64,000 nt of DNA from Bordetella parapertussis (GTDB lineage: Bacteria; Pseudomonadota; Gammaproteobacteria; Burkholderiales; JACQAP01), in NCBI GenBank assembly GCA_945900965.1, contig CAMDKM010000010.1, forward strand, positions 40,116-104,115, read 5' to 3'. Positions 1 to 10,155 of the stretch are shown in pieces; position 1 is the stretch's first letter; each line of letters opens with the position of its first letter. A program made the position numbers and the translations under genes. Under the pieces are notes generated by a model. It was given only the letters and a program-made list of their open reading frames with translations, was not told the DNA's origin and searched no databases.

Positions 1-442
1 CGGCTTTGGTGAGTACGACGTGCACCGGCTTTCCCGGGCCATCGAACCATCTCAACAATTGCAGATCCAGCGGCGTCAAGGGATGCCGCACGTCCATTGT
101 CACGATAAGCCCCTTGAGAGATGCTCGCGATTGCAGATACCCGGCAATCATGTCGTCCCAGCCAGCCCTAAGGGCTTGCGGTACCTTCGCGTAGCCGTAC
201 CCGGGCAAATCGACCAGAAACCGTTGACCGCCAAGGGAGAAAAAGTTGATTAGCTGAGTGCGCCCCGGTGTCTTGCTGACAAAGGCCAGTCGCCTTCTGC
301 CTGCCAGCGCATTGATGGCGCTCGACTTGCCAGAATTGGATCGTCCGGCAATGGCAACTTCGGCCACGGAATGCGGCAGGCCGCCGGCACTCGCAGCCGA
401 CACGTGAAACTCGATCCCGGCAAACTTCGGGGGATGGTTCAT
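1..442 (-). CDS. engB: Ribosome biogenesis GTP-binding protein EngB/YsxC (C-terminus beyond window)
   Basis: TrmE-Era-EngA-EngB GTPase needed for maturation of the large ribosomal subunit. The visible N-terminal ~147 residues begin [15 protein letters not shown] at an ATG at 442-440. They carry the P-loop GRSNSGKSS (around residue 33), the switch threonine region [12 protein letters not shown], the G3 motif [10 protein letters not shown] and the start of the G4 motif (TKA) at the window edge. No frame disruption is seen. It is divergent from the cytochrome c4 gene, a pairing common in betaproteobacteria. Truncation is only by the window border. Confidence 0.93.
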   Translation of the reverse strand, partial: MNHPPKFAGIEFHVSAASAGGLPHSVAEVAIAGRSNSGKSSAINALAGRRRLAFVSKTPGRTQLINFFSLGGQRFLVDLPGYGYAKVPQALRAGWDDMIAGYLQSRASLKGLIVTMDVRHPLTPLDLQLLRWFDGPGKPVHVVLTKA

Positions 443-536
443 CAGTTAAGCTAAAATGCGGCCTCGACAAGTTTCCCGTGTATGCCGCCGCGGAAATCTT
501 CGCATCGAACCAAAATAGAACCGCCAAGGAGTATTC

Positions 537-1142
537 ATGTATCGTTTTATCGTGGGCGTTATCGCCCTGCTGATTGTGTCAGGAAACGTATTGTCGGCCG
601 ATGCCACTGAAAAAGCGCTGGCCATCGTAAAACAGAATTGTGCGGCATGCCACGGCCCCGACGGAAACAGTTTGCTGCCAGCCAATCCAAAGCTCGCCGG
701 CCAGCACCGCGAATATATGCTGAAACAGCTTAAAGAATTCAAATCCGGCGCGCGTCGAAATCCGGTGATGGCAAGTATGCTCGGAAATCTCGTTGACGAG
801 GATCTCAGTCTTCTCGCCAGTCATTTCTCGGCCCAGAATTCCGCCTCCAGCTCGGCAAAAGACAAATCCCTTGCCTTGCAAGGCCGGGCAATTTATCGCG
901 GCGGTCTTGTGTCGAAGGCGGTTCCGGCCTGCTCGGGATGCCATTCACCCAATGGCGCCGGAATTCCTGCGCAGTTTCCGCGCCTCGCCGGACAACACGC
1001 CGAATATGTTGCTGCACAACTCAAAGCATTTCGTGCCGGCGAACGCAGCAACGATTTGAACCACATGATGCAGACCGCCGTGGCAAACCTGAACGATGGG
1101 GAAATTTCAGCCCTTGCGGAGTACATCGCCGGGTTGCGCTAA
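537..1142 (+). CDS. Cytochrome c4, diheme periplasmic
   Basis: 201-residue exported diheme cytochrome c, an electron donor to terminal oxidases. A hydrophobic signal peptide spans residues 1 to about 21 (cleavage near VLSA). There are two heme-binding motifs, CAACH at about residues 35-39 and CSGCH at about 132-136, each in a domain with the repeated signature KLAGQH / RLAGQHAEY. The duplicated two-domain layout and length match cytochrome c4. A clear Shine-Dalgarno AAGGAG lies 6 bases before the ATG. It ends 16 bp from the convergent hemL. Confidence 0.93.
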   Translation: MYRFIVGVIALLIVSGNVLSADATEKALAIVKQNCAACHGPDGNSLLPANPKLAGQHREYMLKQLKEFKSGARRNPVMASMLGNLVDEDLSLLASHFSAQNSASSSAKDKSLALQGRAIYRGGLVSKAVPACSGCHSPNGAGIPAQFPRLAGQHAEYVAAQLKAFRAGERSNDLNHMMQTAVANLNDGEISALAEYIAGLR

Positions 1143-1158
1143 TACGCCTCCTTGCGTA

Positions 1159-2448
1159 CTAGTTCCCTGCCGCTTTGGCGAACGCGGCTTTTGCCGCCAC
1201 CAGCGTTGCTTGAATTTCGTCCTCCCCGTGAGCGACAGAAACGAATCCGGCCTCGAAAGCAGAAGGTGCCAGATAGACTCCTTCCGCAAGCATGGCATGG
1301 AAAAACCGGTTAAACGCCTGTTTGTCACACTGCATGACTTCCTCGTAGCTGGTCGGTGCGGATGCGCTGAAATAAACACCAAACATCCCGCCGACGGATT
1401 GCGCCGAAAAGTCGAAACCTGCCACACGAGCGGCACTCTGCAAGCCGGCCACCAGCTTTTGCGCAGTGCCGGCAATTCGCTCATAAAACCCGCTCTCTTG
1501 AACCACCTTTAGCGTAGCCAGCCCCGCTGCGACGGCCACCGGGTTGCCGGATAGAGTACCGGCCTGATAGACGGCTCCGAGTGGCGCGAGACACTGCATG
1601 ATGTCGCGCCGCCCTCCGAAGGCACCCAATGGCATGCCACCGCCGATGACTTTTCCCAGAGTGGTCAGGTCTGGAGTGATGCCATACAAACCTTGGGCGC
1701 CAGCCAGTCCCACTCGGAACCCGGTCATCACTTCGTCAAATATCAGCACCGCCCCGTGCTGAGTGCATAAGGCGCGCAACTTCTGCAAGAACTCCGGTTT
1801 CGGCTTGATCAGATTCATGTTGCCCGCCACGGGTTCCACGATAACGGCGGCAATTTGAGCGCCCTGCGATCGGAAGGTCTCCTCCAGCATGACTGAATCG
1901 TTGTAATCGAGCACTAAAGTATGGGCGGTAGTTTCTGGTGGCACACCGGCAGAACTCGGTTGACCAAGCGTTAAGGCGCCCGACCCGGCCTTGACCAGCA
2001 AGGCATCGGCATGGCCGTGATAACACCCTTCAAATTTCACGATTTTCGGGCGCCCGGTGTAGCCGCGCGCAAGGCGAATGGCGGTCATGGTCGCTTCGGT
2101 ACCGGAGCTGACCATCCGTACCATTTGCATGGAAGGCAGTAATCGCGTAAGCAGCTGCGCCAGCTCAAGCTCGGCCTCGGTGGGCGCGCCAAAACTCAAG
2201 CCGCGTGCCGCCGCCGCCTGCACGGCGGCCACCACTGACGGATGCGCGTGACCGAGAATCAGAGGGCCCCAGGATCCCACGTAGTCGATGTAACGTCTGT
2301 TTTCGGCATCCCAGAAATAAGCACCTTGCGCACGATCGAAGAAAAGCGGCGTGCCGCCGACCGATCGAAACGCCCGGACCGGTGAATTGACTCCGCCCGG
2401 AATGACCGCCGAGGATTTTTCGAATAACACTTCGTTTCTATTTCTCAT
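1159..2448 (-). CDS. hemL: Glutamate-1-semialdehyde 2,1-aminomutase
   Basis: PLP enzyme converting glutamate-1-semialdehyde to 5-aminolevulinate in the C5 heme pathway; cytoplasmic. The 429 residues match the family length. Visible signatures are the N-terminal [24 protein letters not shown], the [16 protein letters not shown] loop, the DEVMTGFRV motif and the PLP-lysine region [18 protein letters not shown] (about residue 265). Its start overlaps the thiE stop by 4 bp (ATGA), so thiD-thiE-hemL is a translationally coupled operon read leftward. Confidence 0.97.
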   Translation of the reverse strand: MRNRNEVLFEKSSAVIPGGVNSPVRAFRSVGGTPLFFDRAQGAYFWDAENRRYIDYVGSWGPLILGHAHPSVVAAVQAAAARGLSFGAPTEAELELAQLLTRLLPSMQMVRMVSSGTEATMTAIRLARGYTGRPKIVKFEGCYHGHADALLVKAGSGALTLGQPSSAGVPPETTAHTLVLDYNDSVMLEETFRSQGAQIAAVIVEPVAGNMNLIKPKPEFLQKLRALCTQHGAVLIFDEVMTGFRVGLAGAQGLYGITPDLTTLGKVIGGGMPLGAFGGRRDIMQCLAPLGAVYQAGTLSGNPVAVAAGLATLKVVQESGFYERIAGTAQKLVAGLQSAARVAGFDFSAQSVGGMFGVYFSASAPTSYEEVMQCDKQAFNRFFHAMLAEGVYLAPSAFEAGFVSVAHGEDEIQATLVAAKAAFAKAAGN

Positions 2449-3092
2449 CTCGCAAATTCCCGATTTAACGACGCATTAATCAAGCGGACAAATTGCCGCG
2501 CAACCGCTTCCACATCCTCACGCTCGAACAAAGCACTACTCACCGCCAGGGCATCCGCCCCGGCTATAATGAGGCCCGCGGCATTTTGCGTGGAAATGCC
2601 CCCGATGGCCACCAAGGGGACATCGAATTCTTCCCTTGCCCGCATCAGCAGGCCCGGATCGGCACGGACTGCGTCCGGTTTGGTCGATGAAGCAAAAAAA
2701 CTTCCAAAGGCAAGATAGTCCGCCCCTTCGGCCACGGCGCGACGCCCATCTTCGATGCAGTTGTAACAGGATGCCCCGATCAGCTTGTCAGGGCCCAGCA
2801 ATGCGCGGGCTCTATCGATATCCGGGTCGTCTTTGCCGAGATGCACGCCATCGGCGCCCACTTCGCATGCCAATCCAATGTCATCATTAACGATAAAACA
2901 CACTGCCGCGTTTTGACACATCCACGCCAGATCAGCCGCCTCGCTGCGTCGCCGGTCCCTATCGCCGGACTTGTTGCGATATTGCACGACGCTTGCCCCT
3001 CCGCGCAGAACGGCACCGACCTTTTCCCGCAGGATTTCGTTTGCGCTATAGCGTTCCGAGGTCACTGCATACAAGCCGCTAATTTTTTTCAT
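2445..3092 (-). CDS. thiE: Thiamine-phosphate synthase
   Basis: Joins the thiazole phosphate and HMP-PP to give thiamine monophosphate. 215 residues starting [13 protein letters not shown]. The frame stays open upstream as far as about 3365, but that part is thiD read in another frame, so the ATG at 3092 is chosen. Family motifs include [13 protein letters not shown] (diphosphate binding), [36 protein letters not shown](A)SSTK and VAIGGIS. The start lies inside the 3' end of thiD (14 bp overlap) and the stop overlaps the hemL start. No TPP riboswitch was recognised upstream of the operon. Confidence 0.94.
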   Translation of the reverse strand: MKKISGLYAVTSERYSANEILREKVGAVLRGGASVVQYRNKSGDRDRRRSEAADLAWMCQNAAVCFIVNDDIGLACEVGADGVHLGKDDPDIDRARALLGPDKLIGASCYNCIEDGRRAVAEGADYLAFGSFFASSTKPDAVRADPGLLMRAREEFDVPLVAIGGISTQNAAGLIIAGADALAVSSALFEREDVEAVARQFVRLINASLNREFAR

Positions 3093-3909
3093 GGCTCGGG
3101 ACGCTGCTCCTTGCCCAGAAAAGTCGATCTGGCACTGACTGGCCCAATCCAACACGGTACGCGTATTTGAGTGTCTGCCAGGTGAATTCCTGCGCGTCGC
3201 GCACCGCATTCGGGACGTCGGCACCGTTGGCAATCGCTGCGGCACAGGCCGACGCAAGCGTACACCCGGACCCGTGATAGTCCCCTGGCAAACGTGGCCA
3301 GGAGTTTGTGCTGATCGATCCTTTGGCGTCGTAGAGTGTGTTGACCACCTGAGCGGTATTTTCATGCGTGCCCGTCACCAGCACGTAAGTGCAGCCTAAC
3401 TCCAGGAGCCGCGCGGCGCAGTCGCCGAGTTCCAGGTCATCTCCTTGGCCATCTTCCGAGCGCGTCAGTCGCCTGGCCTCGATACTATTGGGTATAACCA
3501 ATGTCGTTCGCGGAATCAGCAGATCGCGCATTGCCCTTATGACGGCCGCGGAGGCCAATTCGTCACCTCGCCCCGAGGCAAGCACAGGATCGAGTATCAA
3601 CGGTATGTCCGGATAATTCGAGACCACCTCCGCAATGGCCGCGGCCGCTTCGACACTGCCGATCAGCCCCACCTTGAACACGGCCACCCGGGCGTCTTCC
3701 AAAATGCAGCGCGCTTGTCCGGCTATCCACTCCGGGTCGATCGGCCGCATGTCTTCCACGCCTTGGGTATCCTGGATCGTGATAGCCGTAACAACGGACA
3801 GAGGATGGCAACCCATGCTGGACAAAGTCAGCAGGTCGGCCTGAAGGCCGGCCCCGCCGCTGGGATCTGTCGCGCTAAAAACCAAAACGATAGGTAGGGA
3901 AACAGCCAC
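3079..3909 (-). CDS. thiD: Hydroxymethylpyrimidine/phosphomethylpyrimidine kinase
   Basis: Phosphorylates HMP and HMP-P to HMP-PP, the pyrimidine donor used by ThiE. 276 residues of the ribokinase fold. SATDPSGGAGLQADL lies near the N-terminus, the substrate stretch VFKVGLIGS and LDPVLASGRGDEL in the middle, VLVTGTH further on, and the C-terminal anion-hole motif PGDYHGSGCTLASACAA carries the catalytic region near residue 215. First gene of the thiD-thiE-hemL operon, divergent from rubredoxin with a 73 bp spacer that contains AATTC-rich inverted repeats. Confidence 0.96.
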   Translation of the reverse strand: MAVSLPIVLVFSATDPSGGAGLQADLLTLSSMGCHPLSVVTAITIQDTQGVEDMRPIDPEWIAGQARCILEDARVAVFKVGLIGSVEAAAAIAEVVSNYPDIPLILDPVLASGRGDELASAAVIRAMRDLLIPRTTLVIPNSIEARRLTRSEDGQGDDLELGDCAARLLELGCTYVLVTGTHENTAQVVNTLYDAKGSISTNSWPRLPGDYHGSGCTLASACAAAIANGADVPNAVRDAQEFTWQTLKYAYRVGLGQSVPDRLFWARSSVPSHEKN

Positions 3910-3982
3910 GAAGCTGCAGAAGCGGGGAAATTCGAATTAGAATTCGATTCTAACCGAAAATCGGAACCATCCCTGATCTCCC

Positions 3983-4171
3983 ATGACCACTAACAACACC
4001 ATCGAATATCAGACGTACATGTGCTTAATTTGCGGATTCATCTATGACGAAGCCGCCGGCCTGCCGGAGGAGGGGATCACCGCTGGAACGCCCTGGAAGG
4101 ACGTTCCGGTCAATTGGGTCTGCCCCGAATGCGGGGCGCGCAAGGAAGATTTCGAACTGGTCAACATTTAG
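3983..4171 (+). CDS. Rubredoxin
   Basis: 62-residue mononuclear iron electron carrier. The four iron-ligand cysteines are in two CxxC knuckles, MCLICGFIYDE (about residues 14-17) and VCPECGARKEDFE (about 47-50). The aromatic core is conserved (Y, W in PVNWVCP). Rubredoxin beside thiD is a recurrent betaproteobacterial arrangement, but its redox partner is not evident here. The gloA gene starts 9 bp after its stop, suggesting cotranscription. Confidence 0.95.
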   Translation: MTTNNTIEYQTYMCLICGFIYDEAAGLPEEGITAGTPWKDVPVNWVCPECGARKEDFELVNI

Positions 4172-4180
4172 GGTCGCGAC

Positions 4181-4567
4181 ATGCGCATATTGCACACCAT
4201 GCTGAGAGTAGGGGATCTCCAGCGCTCGCTCGATTTTTACACCCAGGTTCTCGGCATGAAAATCCTGCGCCGTAAAGACTACCCGGAGGGGCGATTTACG
4301 CTGGCCTTTGTTGGATTCGCCGATGAAGAACAGCAAGCGGTGCTGGAGCTCACCCATAACTGGGACACCCCGAAGTACGAGATGGGCACTGGCTACGGTC
4401 ATGTGGCGGTCGAGGTGGAAGACGCCAAGCGGGCTTGTGATGAAGTTCGGCATCGGGGAGGAAAGGTCACCCGGGAAGCCGGACCGATGAAACATGGTAC
4501 GACGGTGATTGCTTTTGTCGAGGATCCCGACGGCTACAAGATCGAATTCATCCAGCGCAAACACTGA
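4181..4567 (+). CDS. gloA: Lactoylglutathione lyase (glyoxalase I)
   Basis: Isomerises the methylglyoxal-glutathione hemithioacetal to S-lactoylglutathione. 128 residues starting [13 protein letters not shown]. Metal ligands are recognisable: the first His (RILHTM), Glu in [10 protein letters not shown], His in YGHVAVEV, and Glu in the final GYKIEFIQR. The segment [20 protein letters not shown] is typical. It follows rubredoxin closely and converges on rsmA with a 13 bp gap. Confidence 0.96.
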   Translation: MRILHTMLRVGDLQRSLDFYTQVLGMKILRRKDYPEGRFTLAFVGFADEEQQAVLELTHNWDTPKYEMGTGYGHVAVEVEDAKRACDEVRHRGGKVTREAGPMKHGTTVIAFVEDPDGYKIEFIQRKH

Positions 4568-4580
4568 GGTAGTGTCATGT

Positions 4581-5351
4581 TCATGCGCGCGCGCTCAAGA
4601 AATTGGCGATACGCACGAAACTATGGACGTCCAGCATTTCGCCCCGTAAGGAAGGATTGACGCCGAGCTGTTCCAGCTCACTGGCGGACACCAGCGTATT
4701 AAGCGCATTGCGCAGCGTTTTTCGTCGTTGACCAAACGCAAGCATGACGGTTTGGGCGAACCTGGCCTCGTCCACCGCGAGGGCGGGTAATTCTGCGTGC
4801 GGAACCATCCGCACCAGCGAAGACCAGACTTTTGGCTCGGGTCGAAAAGCCGTGGGTGGGACATCGAACACGGACTCGATGCGCCAGCGGTATTGAAGCA
4901 TCACCGATAGGCGCCCGTAGTCCGGGGTTCCTGCCGCCGCGCACATGCGCTGAACCACTTCCCGCTGCAGCATGAAGTGCCCATCGCGAATCACATCGGC
5001 CTGTGCCGTCAGCGCAAACAGGATCGGAGTGGAAATGTTATAGGGCAGATTGCCCACCACGCGCAGCCCGCTCCCCAGTCCGCGGAAATCAAATTCCAGA
5101 ACATCGCCTTGATGGATCCTAACCCGCTCAGGAGCAAAGATGCGGCCGAGATCGCGAGCGAGATCGCGGTCGATTTCGATAACGTCCATTCGCCCTAGCC
5201 GATTCGCGAGCAAGCCGGTCAAGGCGGCCCGACCCGGCCCGATCTCGACCAGACGCTCTCCCGGTTGGGGTGCGATGCTCGCTACGATGCGCTCAATCAC
5301 CTCACGATCTTCAAGAAAATTCTGGCCAAATCGTTTGCGGGGAGCCGACAT
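4581..5351 (-). CDS. rsmA: 16S rRNA dimethyladenosine transferase
   Basis: Dimethylates the two adjacent adenosines in helix 45 of 16S rRNA. 256 residues with the start placed at MSAPRKRFGQNFLED (ATG 5351), because the family begins at the RKRFGQNFL motif. The SAM-binding motif is LVEIGPGRAALTGLLA, the catalytic motif NLPYNISTPILF. The C-terminal helical domain includes FGQRRKTLRNAL. It lies downstream of surA with 141 bp between; pdxA, which often sits between them, is absent. Confidence 0.95.
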   Translation of the reverse strand: MSAPRKRFGQNFLEDREVIERIVASIAPQPGERLVEIGPGRAALTGLLANRLGRMDVIEIDRDLARDLGRIFAPERVRIHQGDVLEFDFRGLGSGLRVVGNLPYNISTPILFALTAQADVIRDGHFMLQREVVQRMCAAAGTPDYGRLSVMLQYRWRIESVFDVPPTAFRPEPKVWSSLVRMVPHAELPALAVDEARFAQTVMLAFGQRRKTLRNALNTLVSASELEQLGVNPSLRGEMLDVHSFVRIANFLSARA

Positions 5352-5492
5352 TGCAGTTTGCCAGACCTCAGTATCGCCTTGGGTAAAACGGCTTTTGGTG
5401 TTAGCTAATCGGTCCTTTGGATTCCGCACTATTCGGAGAACCTGCCGCGATGAACTCTGGCAGTCTTCAGATACCGGAACGCGGCCGCCTCC

Positions 5493-6824
5493 TCAGCGCT
5501 CAATTCGCTTCAACTCCACGTAAGCCCGATCGCGCTGCTGACGTACCCACTCTTGAAATGCCTCATCGGACCGGCGCGCCCGAATCGCCTGACGCGCCAC
5601 CAACCTCTGACGCTCCTTGGACATGTCTTCCGAGCGCCGTTCCAAAACCTGGATCAAGTGCCAGCCAAACGCCGATTGAACCGGCGCGCTGGTTTCTCCA
5701 GGTTTGAGCGCATCCATCGCACGCTCGAATTCCGGCACCGTTTCACCCGGGGACAACCAGCCAAGCTCTCCACCGCGCGCAGCACTGGGATCTCCCGAAT
5801 GCAAGCGCGCCAGGGTGGCAAAATCCGCGCCGTTTTCGATTCGCTCTTTGAGATCCGTGAGACGTTGCCTCGCGTCGGTTTCCGAAACCACTTCGCTTAG
5901 GCGGATAAGAATATGCCGCACCCGCGTCTGCGAAACGATGACGGGCGAATTCTGTCCGCGTCGCTCCAGCAATTTGAGTATATGAAAGCCGTTGGCGCTA
6001 CGAAGTACGCCGGTATTCCTACCGGGAGATAGACTTGCCACCGCCTCCGCAAATAGCTGCGGCAGCCGGGACAGCGTCCGCCAGCCCAGCGGCCCACCTT
6101 CCAGCGCGTTGGGCGCATCCGACATCCCGGCCGATACCTGCCGGAAATCGGCACCGCCCTTTAGCTGCTCCAGGGCTTTTTCGGCGATCGCGCGCCTGGC
6201 CTGAATTTGCTCTGGACTTGCGCGCTCCGGCACCAGGACCAGGATATGCCCCACGTTGTACTCGTCTTCGCCGGCTGCCTGCAATTTCTGGTTGACAAGG
6301 TAGTTGTCGATCTCCGCGTCGGTGATAAAAAGTTTGCTGTCCACTTCGCGATCCCTGAGTCGCGAGATCAGTATTTCGTTGCGCAGGTCTTCCCGAAACC
6401 GTTGGAAAGTAATGCCGTCGTTTTCGATCGTGGTTCGAAATTCCTCCGCGGTAAGCTTGTTGTCCTTGGCCATACGTTCGATGGCCGATCCGACTTGCGC
6501 GTCGTCGACTCGCACACCGGTATCCTTCGCCGCTTGAATCAGAATCTGGGTGGTGACCATGCGTTCGAGCAATTGCGCTTCGAGAACCTCTCGCTCGGGA
6601 GCAGGCGTTCCCTGCCGCCGCAATTGCAGCAACGCCGCTTTCAACTGCTCGTTCAAATCCACCAGCGTAATAACTTCGCTATTGACCACCGCGACCACAC
6701 GATCGAGAGGCACCGGGCGGGTTTTGCCGGCAACTTCGGCGGCCAGCAGCGAAGTCGCGCCAATACATGCCAGCGCGACCATAAGCGCGGACCGCACCGG
6801 ACATTTTGTGCAATATGGGGACAT
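5493..6824 (-). CDS. surA: Periplasmic chaperone/peptidyl-prolyl isomerase SurA
   Basis: Chaperone escorting outer-membrane proteins, including LptD, through the periplasm. 443 residues from ATG 6824, which has a strong AGGAG Shine-Dalgarno. The signal peptide covers about residues 1-30 (MVALACIGATSLLAAEVAG). The N-terminal domain starts PLDRVVAVVNSEVI. Two parvulin PPIase domains follow: about 190-290 (VGHILVLVPERA to GGPLGWR) and about 300-400 (VRHILIRLSE to GGELGWLSPG). It lies downstream of lptD (43 bp gap). Confidence 0.95.
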   Translation of the reverse strand: MSPYCTKCPVRSALMVALACIGATSLLAAEVAGKTRPVPLDRVVAVVNSEVITLVDLNEQLKAALLQLRRQGTPAPEREVLEAQLLERMVTTQILIQAAKDTGVRVDDAQVGSAIERMAKDNKLTAEEFRTTIENDGITFQRFREDLRNEILISRLRDREVDSKLFITDAEIDNYLVNQKLQAAGEDEYNVGHILVLVPERASPEQIQARRAIAEKALEQLKGGADFRQVSAGMSDAPNALEGGPLGWRTLSRLPQLFAEAVASLSPGRNTGVLRSANGFHILKLLERRGQNSPVIVSQTRVRHILIRLSEVVSETDARQRLTDLKERIENGADFATLARLHSGDPSAARGGELGWLSPGETVPEFERAMDALKPGETSAPVQSAFGWHLIQVLERRSEDMSKERQRLVARQAIRARRSDEAFQEWVRQQRDRAYVELKRIER

Positions 6825-6867
6825 GGAATTCTCCTGCCGCATCCGGCAGCCAATCGGCAACCGGAGC

Positions 6868-9084
6868 CTAATATTCGGGGAACGGATTGTAGTCGATCGA
6901 TGGCGGTTCGTTGGTCTTTGCGTAACCCGTGACATTCTGACGCAGCAAGTCGAGGGGGCTGGCACCGATTCGGGACACCCCATTCAGCTCCAATTGCAAG
7001 AACAGCGCATTGACGTACTCTTGCGTCGCGCTCGCGAACCGATGCATGACAAATCGCGTCGCCCAACATCCGGCGTTGTACTCGATGCCCACCAAGCCTT
7101 CCAGCAGGCGGCTGTCGCGCAAGGAATGATTCCAGCGCGCGAGGCCAATCCAGTGTCCGCTAAGCGGCCATTGCGCGGACGCGTCCAGTTGCTCCAGAGA
7201 GTCGCGAGTGTACCGGTAGCCCAGATTGGCAACCTTGCCGATTTCAGGCTGGTAGCGAAATACGTAGTGGCTGCGCTCCATGCGGCCTTCATTGGCGCCG
7301 TATTGGAGCCCGATGTCGGCGTTCCAATTCTTCGCGATGCGGCCATTCAGAACGGCGAGCAAATCCGAGCGCTTGGACAATCGCCGTTGGGCAGTCAACG
7401 ATACTTGTTGCTCTTGAAAATAGAACCGTTGGCCAAGGATAAGACGCATCTGCTCGGCGCCGCTGCCCGCATCGATGAATCGGCTGGTTACCGCGGCCGT
7501 CAACTGGTCTGCATCGTTGATACGATCCCCGCCGGTAAACTGATTTTCCGAAAAAATTTGTGCCAGACTGAAATCGGCCTCGGCAGTGTCGAAATTCGGC
7601 AAATGTGCCTGTGGGCGGAACGGAATGTTCAAGTAGTAAAGTCGCGGCTCCAGGGTTTGCAGGTAAGGAAAGCCGCCCAATTTGACCTCGCGCTCGAAAA
7701 TCATGCCGCCATCGAGACTGTAAATCGGTACGCGCCGACTTTCCTCCGCGATGTTGGGATCGTCGAAGGAGTAATGGGTCGTGTGGAAGCCTATCTTTGG
7801 CGTAATGAAAAAATAGGCGTTTTGCAGCGGTAGACTCACCGAAGGGTACAAGGTCCGGCGTTGCCCGTTTAACAGCGTGGGATGATCGAAATCCACGAAT
7901 TCGCCCTTCAGACCCAGGTCAAGATTCATTGCAGTCTGTCGATTGGCGTTCAAAACGATCTGGGGAACACGGGCGTAAGGCGGTGTAACCGGCGCCAAGG
8001 GGTCCTGCAAAGTCTGGAATCGCTGCACGCGGGTGCTCAGCCCCCACCATCCCCCATCGAAAGCCAGGGTGCCTTCGCGTGGCAGGTTGGTTTGCGAAGT
8101 TGCCGAAATCTTGTCGCTTATGTCGGTAAAGTAGGTATCGTCCGAAACGGCTTGCAGGTTGAAGGAACCGGTAAATCCCAAACCAAAGTTCTGTTGGTGC
8201 TGCCAGGAATAGCCATGGCGAGATCCCCCCGCTATGCGATCGTCCGGCAACCATTCACCCCGCAGTTCGCCATTCAAATCGGATTCCAGATAGCGAAATT
8301 CGTTATTTAACAAAAGCCCTCGTTTGGTCAGCAGGCGAGGAGAAAACGTGGCGTCGTAGTTGGGCGCGATGTTCCAATAGAAAGGCTGGGTAATTTCGAA
8401 GCCGTTTTGACCGGTGCTGCCGATCGTCGGGGGCAGCAGTCCGCTCTTGCGCCGTCCGCTGAGCGAAAAATCCAGATACGGGGAATACAGAATAGGCACT
8501 CCCTTGAAAACAACCGTGGTATCGCGCGCCACCCCGACATCTCGCTGACGGTCCAAATCCAGCTTATCGAAACGCAGATACCAGTCATCGTCGCCCACCT
8601 CGCAATTCGTGTAGGTGGCGTTTTCGATGGTGTAGCGCTGCGCATCGACTGCGACGAATCGAACCGCCGTGCCGCGCGCCCGGAAGCGGCGGAGTTGATA
8701 AGTCGGTTTGTCCAGGTAGCCGCTCTCCTTGTCCAAATCGTAGTAGAACCTTTCGCCGCTCAGAATGTCTCCGTCTTTTTCAAAACGGACATTGCCCGTC
8801 GCGGTAATTTGTTGCCCGGGTGTCGTGAGCTGCATCTGGTCCGCAAAGATCGCGGCGCCGCGTTTTCTCAAGCGCGCCGAACCCAGGGCATTGAGTTCCT
8901 GATCAGGATTGCCTTCTATCCGCTCGGCATCGACAAACAAGGGCACGTCTTCATCCCGCCCCTCGGAATAGGGTATCAGGGCGGGCTGAATCCTGAGCTT
9001 GAGTCCCGGCTGTTCGGCACCTGCGTCCGCTGCGGGTAACAGAATCAACAGAAATAGCGTCCGGAGGAGGCGGGTAACAAACAT
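6868..9084 (-). CDS. lptD: LPS-assembly outer-membrane protein LptD
   Basis: Outer-membrane translocon that, with LptE, inserts lipopolysaccharide into the outer leaflet. 738 residues: signal peptide about 1-23, an LptA-like beta-jellyroll around 45-170 (GSARLRKRGAAIFADQMQL), then the large beta-barrel to the C-terminus. Only two cysteines are present, at about 161 (YTNCEVG) and 673 (NAGCWATRF). I take them to match the single inter-domain disulfide kept in many LptDs, whereas E. coli has four cysteines. It heads the lptD-surA-rsmA operon; its start lies only about 22 bp from the likely start of divergent amgK. Confidence 0.94.
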   Translation of the reverse strand: MFVTRLLRTLFLLILLPAADAGAEQPGLKLRIQPALIPYSEGRDEDVPLFVDAERIEGNPDQELNALGSARLRKRGAAIFADQMQLTTPGQQITATGNVRFEKDGDILSGERFYYDLDKESGYLDKPTYQLRRFRARGTAVRFVAVDAQRYTIENATYTNCEVGDDDWYLRFDKLDLDRQRDVGVARDTTVVFKGVPILYSPYLDFSLSGRRKSGLLPPTIGSTGQNGFEITQPFYWNIAPNYDATFSPRLLTKRGLLLNNEFRYLESDLNGELRGEWLPDDRIAGGSRHGYSWQHQQNFGLGFTGSFNLQAVSDDTYFTDISDKISATSQTNLPREGTLAFDGGWWGLSTRVQRFQTLQDPLAPVTPPYARVPQIVLNANRQTAMNLDLGLKGEFVDFDHPTLLNGQRRTLYPSVSLPLQNAYFFITPKIGFHTTHYSFDDPNIAEESRRVPIYSLDGGMIFEREVKLGGFPYLQTLEPRLYYLNIPFRPQAHLPNFDTAEADFSLAQIFSENQFTGGDRINDADQLTAAVTSRFIDAGSGAEQMRLILGQRFYFQEQQVSLTAQRRLSKRSDLLAVLNGRIAKNWNADIGLQYGANEGRMERSHYVFRYQPEIGKVANLGYRYTRDSLEQLDASAQWPLSGHWIGLARWNHSLRDSRLLEGLVGIEYNAGCWATRFVMHRFASATQEYVNALFLQLELNGVSRIGASPLDLLRQNVTGYAKTNEPPSIDYNPFPEY

Positions 9085-9106
9085 GCCATGGGCGAAAAAG
9101 AACGGG

Positions 9107-10147
9107 ATGCTAAAATCTCACATATCTTCCGCCAAGGCAACGAAGTATCCTTTGAAGCACGACCACAACGAACGCCGCCTGCAGTTGGAGAAGTGGCTTT
9201 CCGATCTTTATCCGGGTCAGTCGTATTCCCTGTCTCCCGCTTCGGCAGACGCCAGTTTTCGGCGCTATTTTCGCGTCGCGTTTTCCGACCACACGCTGGT
9301 GGCAATGGATGCGCCGCCGGAACACGAAGATTGCAAGCCATTTATTCGCGTCGCGGGGCTCATGGCCAAGGCAGGCCTGCATGTGCCGGTCATTCACGCC
9401 CAGGATCTTGCCGGTGGATTCCTGATTCTCTCGGATCTGGGGCGTGTAACCTATCTGGAGGCGCTTGACGCCAACAATGCGGACCGGCTGTTTGGCGACG
9501 CCATTGACGCATTGCTGCTCTGGCAAAAGGCCAGTGTCGGCGACGTCCTCCCTCCGTATGACCGGACGTTGTTGCGGCGCGAACTCGAATTGTTTCCCGA
9601 TTGGTATTTGCGGCGCCATTTGGGGCTTGAACCCGACCCCGATCAACGAAAAATGCTGGACGCTATGTTCGGGCTGATCATCGCCAACAATCTCGCCCAG
9701 CCCAGGGTTTTTGTTCACCGCGATTTCATGCCCCGCAATTTGATGGTGTGCGAACCGAACCCGGGTGTGCTCGATTTTCAGGACGCGGTTTACGGGCCTA
9801 TTACCTACGATGTCGCCTCGCTGTTCAAGGATGCATTTATAAGCTGGGAAGAAGCGCGTGTATTGGATTGGAGCGTACGGTATTGGGAAAAGGCCCGCTC
9901 GGCCGGGCTTCCAGTGGCGGCCGATTTCGCCGATTTCTATCGCGATTTCGAGTGGATGGGCCTGCAGCGCCATCTCAAAGTACTCGGGATCTTCGCGCGC
10001 ATCTGTCACCGCGATGGCAAACCGGATTACGTCAAGGATACTCCTCGATTTCTGCGCTACGTGCGCGCGGTTGCCGAGCGCTATACCACCCTCGCACCCT
10101 TGCGAAGACTTCTCGATCAGATCGAGAAACAATCCGCGGATCAGTAG
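9107..10147 (+). CDS. amgK: N-acetylmuramate/N-acetylglucosamine kinase
   Basis: Aminoglycoside-phosphotransferase-fold sugar kinase that phosphorylates the anomeric position of MurNAc in the peptidoglycan-recycling route bypassing de novo UDP-MurNAc synthesis. Family features are SADASFRRYFRVAF near the N-terminus, the catalytic loop VHRDFMPRNLMV and the metal motif GVLDFQDAVYGP. The start is uncertain: ATG 9107 (346 aa) is listed, but a TTG at 9152 (331 aa) better fits the usual N-terminus before RRLQLEKWL. It is followed after 8 bp by murU, its pathway partner. Confidence 0.9.
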   Translation: MLKSHISSAKATKYPLKHDHNERRLQLEKWLSDLYPGQSYSLSPASADASFRRYFRVAFSDHTLVAMDAPPEHEDCKPFIRVAGLMAKAGLHVPVIHAQDLAGGFLILSDLGRVTYLEALDANNADRLFGDAIDALLLWQKASVGDVLPPYDRTLLRRELELFPDWYLRRHLGLEPDPDQRKMLDAMFGLIIANNLAQPRVFVHRDFMPRNLMVCEPNPGVLDFQDAVYGPITYDVASLFKDAFISWEEARVLDWSVRYWEKARSAGLPVAADFADFYRDFEWMGLQRHLKVLGIFARICHRDGKPDYVKDTPRFLRYVRAVAERYTTLAPLRRLLDQIEKQSADQ

Positions 10148-10155
10148 AAAATTCC

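Noticed and set aside
3910..3982. Possible TPP riboswitch upstream of thiD
   Set aside because: The spacer is only 73 bp and lacks the CUGAGA-type core; only AATTC-rich inverted repeats are visible.
6550..7833. 427-residue open frame on the plus strand
   Set aside because: Antisense of surA and lptD; no family features.
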